Below are positions 6,355 to 12,552 of a DNA stretch of 12,552 nt, in pieces; positions within the stretch are counted from its first letter, which is position 1; every line of letters begins with the position of its first letter. The position numbers and the translations under genes were made by a program. The DNA comes from CAYWHE01 sp964458125. Lineage in GTDB: Bacteria > Bacteroidota > Bacteroidia > AKYH767-A > OLB10. Under the pieces are notes generated by a model, which was not told where the DNA came from, did not search any database, and worked only from the letters and a program-made list of their open reading frames with translations. Location of the stretch: positions 1-12,552 of the forward strand of contig CAYWHE010000117.1 of the NCBI GenBank assembly GCA_964458125.1, written 5' to 3'.

Positions 6355-8334
6355 TCACATTTTTTTTTCCGTGTTCTTTACGCTGGATTCCATTTTGTGA
6401 AGAGCCATACGGGCATGGGGATGTTCCGGGTATCGTTCAATAAATGTTTTCATTTCATTGATGGCATCGGCTCTGTCTCCCATTGCATATTTAACCATGA
6501 CCAGGTTATAGACTGCCTGCCCGTTTCCGGGTTGCATGTCAATAAGCCGTTCCAGGTGTTGCCTGGCCAGCTTATATTGATGTTGTTTCATATAGATAAA
6601 GGCAAGGTTATTCTCAATCAGGGGTGATTGGGGAAAACCGGGAGCCGCTTTCAGGAGATACGCCTCGGCCTCTTCCAACTGACCTGATCGGGCAAGCAAC
6701 ACCCCGGCCGCCAGCAGGGCATCCTGATTACCGGGTGCCTGCACAAGAGACTGACGGTAATGACTTAAAGCTTCCCGTATTAAACCATCCTTCTCCTCCA
6801 GGTGCCCGAGTGTAACCAATGCATCACTGCATAATTTCTTTTCATTTCCCGAATTGGCAAAACCAGATGTGATTTCACGCAAATGCGGCAAAGCCTGCTT
6901 TTCCCTGTTGGTGCCAATATATAATTTTGCCAACCTGAGTCTGGCTTCATCATCACCGGGAAGCTTGTCAACCATATCCTCCAGGTAGTCAACGGCCTCG
7001 TCCTGGTTATTTCGGTAAATGGCTATGGCGGCCAGCTGTCTTAACAGGCTTGGAGAACAGTACAGGCCGGCATCGTAAGTAACCCGCAGATGATCACAGG
7101 CCAGGTTCAGTTCCTCGCCGATGTCCGGGTTTTGATGACCCTTTGTGTCCTGGTTCGTAAATGCAATTTTGTTGTAATGCCACTCACCGGTAAGCTGGTT
7201 GAACCGGATAAATATACTGTGACCAAGAAACAACAGCAATACGGAGGCAAGACCGGTAAAAGCCTTGCCGTTAGCGGTCAACCGACCCGATTTTTTTAAA
7301 ACAAACTGATTGATCCTGGAATATTCATCCTTGTACAGACGGTTCAGTTTCAGAATAACAGCGGCTGAAATGATGGCCAACGCAACAGCAAGCAAAAAGG
7401 GAATGGAATCATACAAACCAAAAAACGTGACGAGGAAGATCAAAAACAAACTCAGTAAACACAGATCTTCCGCTTTCGTATAGTCATAATGTTTCTTTTC
7501 TCCATTAACCCGGCTCAACGAATTCAGCAGGGATGGTTTGGTGAAACCGAAACGGATGGCATCATTCGGACAGGCCTGCACACAGTCCAGGTCCTTCAGG
7601 CAGTTCGGATCAACCACCTTTCCGAAATGTGCAATTTCCTTATGTACCCTGATATGTGAACTGCAAACGCTGGTGCATATTCCACACCGGCTGCAGTCGG
7701 CGGTTTTAATAATTTTGCCCGGAGCTATCCTGTCGGCAACAGCAAACAGGGCGCCGTATGGGCAGGCGTACTGGCAGAAACTGCGGGAACCCAGGAGGTA
7801 AATGATCAGGAATCCGCAAATGAAAAAGGTGAAGAGGGTAATCCCTGCACCCGGCAGGTTTCTCCAGAAATCATTCGTCACAAACGAGGCCCAGCCTTCC
7901 CCGTCGGATTGAACCTTCATCACCACGGCTGGAAGTCCTTTATATATCCGCTCAATCTGAGGAAGAATAAACATGTAGCCCATCCCGATAAACGGCACCC
8001 ACAGCAGTGTCCTGGAACGGATGTGCTTGGCTTTGATTTTCAGTTTCGCCAACATCCATTCACTCATATCCTGCAAAGCCAGGATATGGCACATCCAGGA
8101 GCAGAAAAAACGGCCAGCTACCAGGGTGGACAGCATGGCCAGGCCCATAAAGATAAAACCGGCCGTCATGATACCCAGGTGCAGGGTGTACAGCACCTCG
8201 TTCAGTTCCAGGGGCGCAAGCGTCTGACCGGCAATCTTCCAGTGGGCAATATGAATTCCGATCAGGAGGTAGACGCTGCCCAGGCTGATGGCTCTCCAAC
8301 GGCTATAATTTGGTTTACGGGCAGCTTTTTCCAT
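6355..8334 (-). CDS. NapH/NosR/CcoG-like membrane Fe-S protein fused to TPR repeats
   Basis: The product has 659 residues in three parts. (1) Residues 1-200 hold about four membrane helices with the two Cys pairs of polyferredoxin membrane proteins: CSWMCH (78-83) and CQYACP (187-192). (2) A ferredoxin-like loop follows, with CSRCGICTSVC (214-224) as a full CxxCxxCxxxC cluster site. The second site is CLKDLDCVQACP (245-256), where Asp248 occupies the second Cys position. (3) Two or three further membrane helices (about 290-380) precede a C-terminal TPR domain (about 410-655; for example ALSHYRQSLVQAPGNQDALL and EEAEAYLLKAAPGFPQSP). In NapH/NosR relatives such proteins move electrons between quinol and periplasmic partners. 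The TPR part probably docks a protein. It starts the four-gene redox operon, 61 bases after the lysyl-oxidase-like gene. A terminal reductase is not visible here. Confidence 0.9.
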   Translation of the reverse strand: MEKAARKPNYSRWRAISLGSVYLLIGIHIAHWKIAGQTLAPLELNEVLYTLHLGIMTAGFIFMGLAMLSTLVAGRFFCSWMCHILALQDMSEWMLAKLKIKAKHIRSRTLLWVPFIGMGYMFILPQIERIYKGLPAVVMKVQSDGEGWASFVTNDFWRNLPGAGITLFTFFICGFLIIYLLGSRSFCQYACPYGALFAVADRIAPGKIIKTADCSRCGICTSVCSSHIRVHKEIAHFGKVVDPNCLKDLDCVQACPNDAIRFGFTKPSLLNSLSRVNGEKKHYDYTKAEDLCLLSLFLIFLVTFFGLYDSIPFLLAVALAIISAAVILKLNRLYKDEYSRINQFVLKKSGRLTANGKAFTGLASVLLLFLGHSIFIRFNQLTGEWHYNKIAFTNQDTKGHQNPDIGEELNLACDHLRVTYDAGLYCSPSLLRQLAAIAIYRNNQDEAVDYLEDMVDKLPGDDEARLRLAKLYIGTNREKQALPHLREITSGFANSGNEKKLCSDALVTLGHLEEKDGLIREALSHYRQSLVQAPGNQDALLAAGVLLARSGQLEEAEAYLLKAAPGFPQSPLIENNLAFIYMKQHQYKLARQHLERLIDMQPGNGQAVYNLVMVKYAMGDRADAINEMKTFIERYPEHPHARMALHKMESSVKNTEKKM

Positions 8335-8340
8335 TTCGAT

Positions 8341-8347
8341 CTCCTTT
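8341..8347 (-). promoter_or_regulatory. Strong Shine-Dalgarno site for the membrane Fe-S gene
   Basis: AAAGGAG on the - strand (8347-8341) lies 6 bases before the ATG at 8334. It fixes that start. It also stands out, since the other genes here lack a Shine-Dalgarno sequence, as is usual in Bacteroidota. Confidence 0.6.
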
Positions 8348-8395
8348 CATTCCGCGGATTCCATTACGGATCCTCTCCCTCCGGAGCCATGTTTT

Positions 8396-10459
8396 TTACA
8401 GCACAATCAGCTTTCGATAATAGGTCCTTTCGTTCAGCATTAATTTTACAATCAACACGCCTTTGGGAAAGGTGGCCGTATTGATTTGAAGTTTGCTTCG
8501 TTTTCCGGCTGTGACCACCATATCCGCAGTATACCATTGGCGCCCCGACAGGTCGGCAACGGTCATGCTTCCATACCGGTCATGATGCGTGGCCAGCAAA
8601 TCAACCGTGAAATTTCCGGTAGCCGGGTTCGGATAAACATCGATCAGCTGATCCACGAGATCATAATCCACGCCGCTGCAGATATCCACGATTGCCGTTG
8701 CTGGAATTTTCGCACTTGAACAGGAAGAATGTCCAACCTCAATTTCCCAGTCATAGAAGAAATAGTAAAAATTGGCCCCGGCGCTTGAACCGGTTATGGA
8801 CAGGGTATCTGTAACGGTATAGGGATACGAAATTCCGGCGTTGCTCCTCCATAAATTCGGGGTACCGCTGACCGAAATCCTTAAATCAACACCCTGCGGA
8901 ATATTAAAGTTGCAGGGCACTATAAATGCACCCTGGGGGATATAAAAACTACCGCTTTGAAGCAGTTGTCCTGCGTTGTTTAAAATTTCAATGGTCCTGT
9001 ATCCGGCTGCGTTTGAATAAACCTTTACGGACTTCAGCAGGAATGGCTGGATGGCAGTGAATATCAGGTATTGCGAACCCGTAAAGTAACCGCCTCCGCC
9101 TGAACTGTCGGCTTTCCCGCAGTGAGCCAATGCACCCGGGATGTTGTGGATATCCTGTGCAAAATAAGTCGTGCTCGATGCAAGTGGTGATGTCGTGTAC
9201 GTATTACCAGTTCCCACCAGGCTGTCGTTCTGGTCAAACCAGCTTACATCATTTCCTGTTGCGCTTAAAACGGCTGTTCCTCCTATGCAAATTGAATCAC
9301 CGGTGGTAACGGGGTCTGAAGGTGTCGGCAGCAGAACGACTGCAAAGGAAGGAGAGGTGGCCGTACCACAATAATCGGAAACCGTAACCTGGTAAGAACC
9401 GGCCGGAACCTTGATTTCCTGGGTGGTGGCCCCGTTCGACCAAAGATAACTGAATCCTGCATTAGCGGTCAGGGTGACGGAATCATTGCCGCAAAGCGCG
9501 GGAACGATACTGCTGGATATGGTTGCCACGGGATTTCCGGGCGAATTTTGAAGGCTAAGCGTCACGGGAATCATGGTAAAGTTGTTATTCTCATTGGACT
9601 CTTCAAAATAATTGTGGGGATCCACTTCGTAATAAATCCAGTAATCACCGTTGCAGGTATTGGGCGGAATGGTGATCCACATGCCATCCAGCGCGGCACT
9701 GTAAATGTCCGTGAATCCGGATGATATCCCCTGTTCAAATGGGTCACAGCCATAATTGTTGCCCAGGCCGAAATTTGGAAAACTGGCATCCACCAGGATA
9801 TTGCCTCCCTGGTATACCGTATTGTCATCACGGCAATGACCATTATAACCCGAACAGGATCCATAGTCCATCAGGCAATAGGCACGCTTTTTACCGGTAC
9901 CGACGACAGGCCATTTCTTAGGATCCGGCTCAGCCGGTATTTCGAGTCGGAGCGAAAAGACGCCCCAGTCATCCACATACATGTTGGAATTGGAATAGGT
10001 AAGCGGAGGCGTTAAATGCTCCCGGTAAGTCATTGCATTCCCATTTTTCTGATAGATGCGCTGACGCAAAATCTGTTTGGGTGTTTCTCCGTTCGGGCAG
10101 ACAAAATTGGAAGATCCCGGTACTATGAAGGTGTCGGTTCCGCAGACTATGGTTTTATCCCCGTTATCGTCTATTGACCGGACTGCGAATGGACCATAGC
10201 CTATACTTGGAGTGGACCCGGTAATTCTCAGCTTTCCGTTATTGGCCCCGTTCCCGGTTTGAGAATACTCCATCGGTCCGGATTGATACGTATCAAGGGC
10301 ATACCAGGAAATGGTGATATCCGGCAGGAGGTCGCAGGCATTTTGCCCGTTCGGGCAAACACAACCGGTAGCATCGGTGATCGTACACTGCCCCAGCAAC
10401 CATGACCGGCAGCCTAAAATCAACATCCCGGTGAATAACAGCTTAAGATTGGCTTTCAT
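8396..10459 (-). CDS. Secreted T9SS protein with a lysyl-oxidase-like domain
   Basis: The product has 687 residues from the chosen start. A signal peptide (MKANLKLLFTGMLILG...WLLG) precedes a Cys-rich segment with CPNGQNAC. Residues about 45-300 resemble lysyl oxidase (PF01186). RAYCLMDYG (192-200) fits the family's FCLED motif, with Lys191 placed like the Lys that forms the LTQ cofactor. EQGISSGFTDIYSAALDGMW (242-261) fits the family's QGIS-GW-DVY motif, with Tyr253 as the likely LTQ Tyr. DPHNYFEESNENNN ends the domain. Where copper-binding HxHxH is expected just before VDDWG, the sequence is NSNMY (157-161). Two Ig/PKD-like domains follow (about 310-440, including SICIGGTAVLSATG), then a beta-rich region, then a type A sorting tail beginning DVYPNP and ending KLIVL. 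It should reach the cell surface by T9SS. In-frame ATGs at 10519 and 10549 would place a hydrophilic leader before the signal peptide, so 10459 is preferred. Confidence 0.85.
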   Translation of the reverse strand: MKANLKLLFTGMLILGCRSWLLGQCTITDATGCVCPNGQNACDLLPDITISWYALDTYQSGPMEYSQTGNGANNGKLRITGSTPSIGYGPFAVRSIDDNGDKTIVCGTDTFIVPGSSNFVCPNGETPKQILRQRIYQKNGNAMTYREHLTPPLTYSNSNMYVDDWGVFSLRLEIPAEPDPKKWPVVGTGKKRAYCLMDYGSCSGYNGHCRDDNTVYQGGNILVDASFPNFGLGNNYGCDPFEQGISSGFTDIYSAALDGMWITIPPNTCNGDYWIYYEVDPHNYFEESNENNNFTMIPVTLSLQNSPGNPVATISSSIVPALCGNDSVTLTANAGFSYLWSNGATTQEIKVPAGSYQVTVSDYCGTATSPSFAVVLLPTPSDPVTTGDSICIGGTAVLSATGNDVSWFDQNDSLVGTGNTYTTSPLASSTTYFAQDIHNIPGALAHCGKADSSGGGGYFTGSQYLIFTAIQPFLLKSVKVYSNAAGYRTIEILNNAGQLLQSGSFYIPQGAFIVPCNFNIPQGVDLRISVSGTPNLWRSNAGISYPYTVTDTLSITGSSAGANFYYFFYDWEIEVGHSSCSSAKIPATAIVDICSGVDYDLVDQLIDVYPNPATGNFTVDLLATHHDRYGSMTVADLSGRQWYTADMVVTAGKRSKLQINTATFPKGVLIVKLMLNERTYYRKLIVL

Positions 10460-10547
10460 GTTTTTGTCTGGGTTTAAATTTAAATTCAGTTCATGTTTGT
10501 TGTAACAGCAATTCTTCATTGTTTTTCCTTCAGCAATGAATCCATCC

Positions 10548-10567
10548 AAAAACCAGGTTCAACTGGT
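10548..10567 (-). terminator. Weak terminator-like hairpin after the Rrf2 gene
   Basis: On the - strand ACCAG (10567-10563) pairs with CTGGT (10556-10552) around a 6-base loop, and the stem runs into five T. It lies 25 bases past the Rrf2 stop. The stem is only 5 bp, so it may attenuate rather than stop transcription. No TAnnTTTG box was found between here and the next gene, so that gene probably depends on read-through. Confidence 0.3.
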
Positions 10568-10592
10568 ATCAACCGCTGCGGGATCTGTCTCC

Positions 10593-11054
10593 TCATTTAT
10601 GATGGACCTTGTAAATCATCCTGTTATTAATGGTCGCAGCCCCTGTACTGATTTCATCGGCCAGGTTCAGGATGGATTTTTTATTGAACAATTCAATGAT
10701 TTGCTGCTTGATGATTTTATATTCTTCGTGCATCGGACAGGGATTTACCTCCGAACATAATTTAAGGCCCAGTACACACTTTCTGAAAATATCATCCTCT
10801 CCCAAAGCATCCAGTATGGCACGAACAGGAAGATTCTGCGCCCTTCTGGTGAGAAAAAAACCGCCGTTAGGCCCACGAACGGAACTGATAATCCGGTTGT
10901 TCTCGGTCAGTTGCTGAAGAATTTTCGCCGTGAAAGAAGGAGGCGAATCAATCGCTTTGGCAATATCACCCAACGGAACCTTGCTGCCCGCCGTGCCCTT
11001 TTGGGCGATGAATATGGTCGCCCTTAACGCATATTCGGTTGCTTTCGAAAACAT
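10593..11054 (-). CDS. Rrf2-family transcriptional regulator with Fe-S ligands
   Basis: The product has 153 residues, normal for the family. The winged helix is clear: FSKATEYALRATIFIA (2-17), IAKAIDSPPSFTAKILQQL (31-49) as the recognition region, and the wing VRGPNGGFFLTR (59-70). Three Cys follow at 93, 100 and 106 (C-x6-C-x5-C), then His109. This is close to IscR (C-x5-C-x5-C-x2-H) and NsrR, whose [2Fe-2S] or [4Fe-4S] clusters sense Fe-S status or nitric oxide. It is therefore a likely redox or NO sensor binding DNA as a dimer. It is the first gene of the - strand block that contains the lysyl-oxidase-like protein and the cytochrome operon, and it probably regulates itself and perhaps those genes. 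The signal cannot be told from sequence. Confidence 0.92.
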   Translation of the reverse strand: MFSKATEYALRATIFIAQKGTAGSKVPLGDIAKAIDSPPSFTAKILQQLTENNRIISSVRGPNGGFFLTRRAQNLPVRAILDALGEDDIFRKCVLGLKLCSEVNPCPMHEEYKIIKQQIIELFNKKSILNLADEISTGAATINNRMIYKVHHK

Positions 11055-11094
11055 ACCTGACTTTTTTTATATCTATTACGTTTGGTGTCGTCTA

Positions 11095-11102
11095 CAAAGT
11101 TA
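11095..11102 (-). promoter_or_regulatory. Candidate -7 promoter box for the Rrf2 gene
   Basis: On the - strand 11102-11095 reads TAACTTTG, an exact TAnnTTTG match, 40 bases before the ATG at 11054. No TTTG lies at the expected -33 distance, which would fit a promoter that is weak or under regulator control. Confidence 0.5.
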
Positions 11103-11325
11103 CTGCTAATTAAAGACATTTTTATCCTTTTTTATAAGATTATTTAAACTCTTCTCATTCCAAAAATCAACCGGGTTTTGTATGGCGCCTTTGCCTATTT
11201 CCTAAAAGAAAAAGTATAAATTGCTGAATTTCAGGTTATACAATATTCCATGGAAGTCTGAACAAGACCTGATTTTCCCTTGATATAATTATTAAATTGT
11301 GAAATTCGGACCATTTCATTACATG

Positions 11326-11450
11326 TTTTTAAAATAAAAATAAAGGGGATGAGCCCCGGGACAAGCGCTTGATCCATCCCGATTCGCTTCACGACCGGGA
11401 TTCTTTCGACTACGAATTTCACTCCGGACTTTGTCCTTGAAAAAGTCCGG
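11326..11450 (-). ncRNA. Three-hairpin element, possible small RNA with terminator
   Basis: Read on the - strand, three stems follow one another. First, CCGGACTTT (11450-11442) pairs with AAAGTCCGG (11432-11424), a perfect 9 bp. Second, ATCCCG (11401-11396) pairs with CGGGAT (11381-11376). Third, GGGG (11357-11354) pairs with CCCC (11348-11345), directly followed by TTTATTTTTATTTT. A 10-base palindrome CAAGCGCTTG (11371-11362) lies between the last two. The last stem plus T-rich run looks like a Rho-independent terminator, though no - strand gene precedes it. The element is also GC-rich against AT-rich flanks. It may be a small RNA or an intergenic repeat unit. The rest of 11103-11502 shows no gene. 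Confidence 0.35.
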
Positions 11451-11502
11451 TCGAATTGAATAAAAATGTTTCCCTAAACCGGTTTTCAGGTGTGAATAAC
11501 TA

Positions 11503-11510
11503 TAAATTTG
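11503..11510 (+). promoter_or_regulatory. Candidate -7 promoter box for the helicase gene
   Basis: TAAATTTG at 11503-11510 fits TAnnTTTG exactly. Transcription would start near 11517, about 90 bases before the helicase ATG at 11610. A T-rich patch (11483-11486) is the only hint of a -33 element. Confidence 0.45.
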
Positions 11511-11513
11511 CTG

Positions 11514-11591
11514 ATGGATCGGTTCTGTCCTGTAATTATCCTTATCCTTTTAATTTGTTTCATCCCAGGCGGAAACGGAAAATTTAATTGA
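11514..11591 (+). CDS. Possible 25-residue hydrophobic leader peptide
   Basis: An ATG at 11514 opens a 25-codon frame ending in TGA (11589-11591), 18 bases before the helicase start. The product is almost entirely a membrane segment (PVIILILLICFIP) between short polar ends. The ATG lies only 4 bases after the -7 box at 11503-11510, so that promoter would start inside or just past it. A chance frame in AT-rich leader DNA is therefore quite possible. No Shine-Dalgarno sequence is present. Confidence 0.2.
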   Translation: MDRFCPVIILILLICFIPGGNGKFN

Positions 11592-11609
11592 AACGGTACC
11601 TTCAGGTTC

Positions 11610-12552
11610 ATGAACAAACTGGCCATCTATAAATCTTCAGCCGGTAGCGGTAAAACCTTTACCCTGGTAAAGGAATATCTGCAACTGGTGCTGCAAAGCC
11701 CTTCCGCATTCAGGCAGACACTGGCCATCACCTTTACCAATAAGGCCACAGCTGAAATGAAACAGCGAATTGTGGAGGCATTGGTGGAACTTGCCGAAAA
11801 CAGGAATCCCGTCCTGGAATCCTTGCTGATAGAGGAACTTAAACAGCCCGCCTATTCCATCGGGGAAAGGGCTCAAACGGTCCTGAAAAATATCATGCAT
11901 GATTACTCCGGGTTTGCTGTGAGTACCATCGACAGTTTTTTCAGCAGGATGATGCGCAGCCTGGCCAGGGAAATGCACTTACCCCTGAAGTTTGAGCTGG
12001 AGATGAACCAGGATTTTATTTCGACCCGCCTGGCCGGCATGATCATGGATGAAATTGGAAGATCGGACGAACTGACTCATTGGCTGGAGCAATTTGTTTT
12101 TACCAAAATGGAAGATGAAAAAGGCTGGAACATCGAGCATGAAATCACCCATATGGCCAAAGCTGTTTTTTCAGGTGACGAGCAGGAGGCTGAGGGTCAC
12201 AAACAAAGAATTGACCTGGTCTTTATCAACCTGCTGAAAAAAATCAAAAACACCTTTGAATCCCGGATGAAGGTTTTTGGCGATGACTTTCTGACCCTGC
12301 TGGCATCCAACGGCCTTGAGGTAAGTGATTTTGCTTACAAGGAATCCGGGGTGGCCGGTTACTTTCTTAAAATAAGTAAAACGCCTGCCCTCGTTGACTG
12401 GGAACCAGGCACACGACTTAAAGCTGCCCTGGATGATCCGGAAAAATGGGCCGCTGCAAAATCCGCCTTCCGGGAACAGATTATATCCCTGGCATCAACA
12501 ACACTCATCCCGCATGCCAGGAAGGCGATTGCATATTACCATGCACATTTTA
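11610..12552 (+). CDS. UvrD/AddA-RecB-like helicase-nuclease, 5' part
   Basis: The frame opens at ATG 11610 and runs off the right edge, giving 314 codons. Walker A is SSAGSGKT (9-16). TFTNKATAEMKQRI (41-54) is superfamily 1 motif Ia. VSTIDSFFSRMMRSLA (104-119) matches the motif that precedes domain 1B in RecB/AddA proteins, where a Thr-(I/L)-(D/H)-(S/G)-F core is usual. LPLKFELEMNQD follows, as in Bacteroidota UvrD-type exonuclease V beta subunits. Full-length relatives have about 1000-1100 residues, with further helicase motifs and a C-terminal PD-(D/E)XK nuclease. Those parts lie outside the window. Its role would be ATP-driven unwinding and resection of DNA double-strand ends for recombination, in the cytoplasm. 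The start is supported by the Walker motif close to the N-terminus, typical of the family, and a promoter upstream. Confidence 0.93.
   Translation, partial: MNKLAIYKSSAGSGKTFTLVKEYLQLVLQSPSAFRQTLAITFTNKATAEMKQRIVEALVELAENRNPVLESLLIEELKQPAYSIGERAQTVLKNIMHDYSGFAVSTIDSFFSRMMRSLAREMHLPLKFELEMNQDFISTRLAGMIMDEIGRSDELTHWLEQFVFTKMEDEKGWNIEHEITHMAKAVFSGDEQEAEGHKQRIDLVFINLLKKIKNTFESRMKVFGDDFLTLLASNGLEVSDFAYKESGVAGYFLKISKTPALVDWEPGTRLKAALDDPEKWAAAKSAFREQIISLASTTLIPHARKAIAYYHAHF

Noticed and set aside
8356..8395. Hairpin or terminator between the lysyl-oxidase-like gene and the Fe-S gene
   Set aside because: Only a short CTCCGGAG palindrome is present, with no loop or T tract, so there is no support for termination. 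Co-transcription remains possible.
7909..8484. 191-codon + strand frame
   Set aside because: It is antisense to the start of the membrane Fe-S gene and the end of the lysyl-oxidase-like gene, crosses both, and has a His/Gln-rich shadow composition.
10460..10549. 30-residue extension of the lysyl-oxidase-like protein
   Set aside because: It would place a hydrophilic Asn/Cys-rich stretch before a good signal peptide and would begin inside the terminator-like hairpin region.
11231..11422. 63-codon - strand frame in the divergent intergenic region
   Set aside because: It runs through the two distal hairpins and the T-rich terminator-like run, and its product has no family features. The structured-element reading explains the sequence better.
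11637..11978. 113-codon - strand frame
   Set aside because: It is antisense to the helicase Walker A and motif Ia region, which is clearly coding on the + strand.

Overview
The window looks like a Bacteroidota chromosome segment. The 8396-10459 product ends in a type IX secretion (T9SS) sorting domain. A DUF5777-type outer-membrane barrel is present. Several candidate promoters match the Bacteroidota -7 consensus TAnnTTTG, and most genes lack a Shine-Dalgarno sequence. No rRNA, tRNA, CRISPR array, insertion sequence or integrase was seen.

Left part (1-4185), polysaccharide/cell-surface genes. A divergent intergenic region separates a gene running off the left edge (- strand, only its first 21 codons present) from a + strand SAM-methyltransferase-like gene (220-1134). 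Converging on that gene is a - strand operon: a Wzt-type ABC ATPase (4185-2953), a 59-residue small ORF (2956-2777), a class I methyltransferase (2780-2007) and a family 2 glycosyltransferase (2002-1166). The small ORF is joined to both neighbours by 4-base ATGA stop/start overlaps. The set suggests synthesis, decoration and export of a surface glycan, but the Wzm permease partner of the ATPase is not in the window.

Middle part (4513-11054), a redox/envelope block, all on the - strand. In transcription order it holds: an Rrf2-family Fe-S regulator; a secreted T9SS protein with a lysyl-oxidase-like domain; a NapH/NosR/CcoG-like membrane ferredoxin fused to a TPR domain; a periplasmic monoheme cytochrome c; a DUF5777-like outer-membrane barrel; and a monoheme cytochrome lipoprotein. 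The last four are separated by 8, 8 and 26 bases. Together they could carry electrons from the quinone pool, through periplasmic cytochrome, to the outer membrane. That is an inference; no catalytic terminal reductase is in view. The lysyl-oxidase-like domain keeps the apparent cofactor Lys and Tyr, but Asn/Asn/Tyr stand where the copper-binding His triad is expected.

Right part (11055-12552). A 555-base divergent intergenic region holds the Rrf2 promoter, a three-hairpin element that reads as a - strand structured RNA ending in a terminator, a + strand promoter and a 25-codon hydrophobic ORF. It is followed by the first 314 codons of a UvrD/AddA-RecB-like helicase that runs off the right edge.
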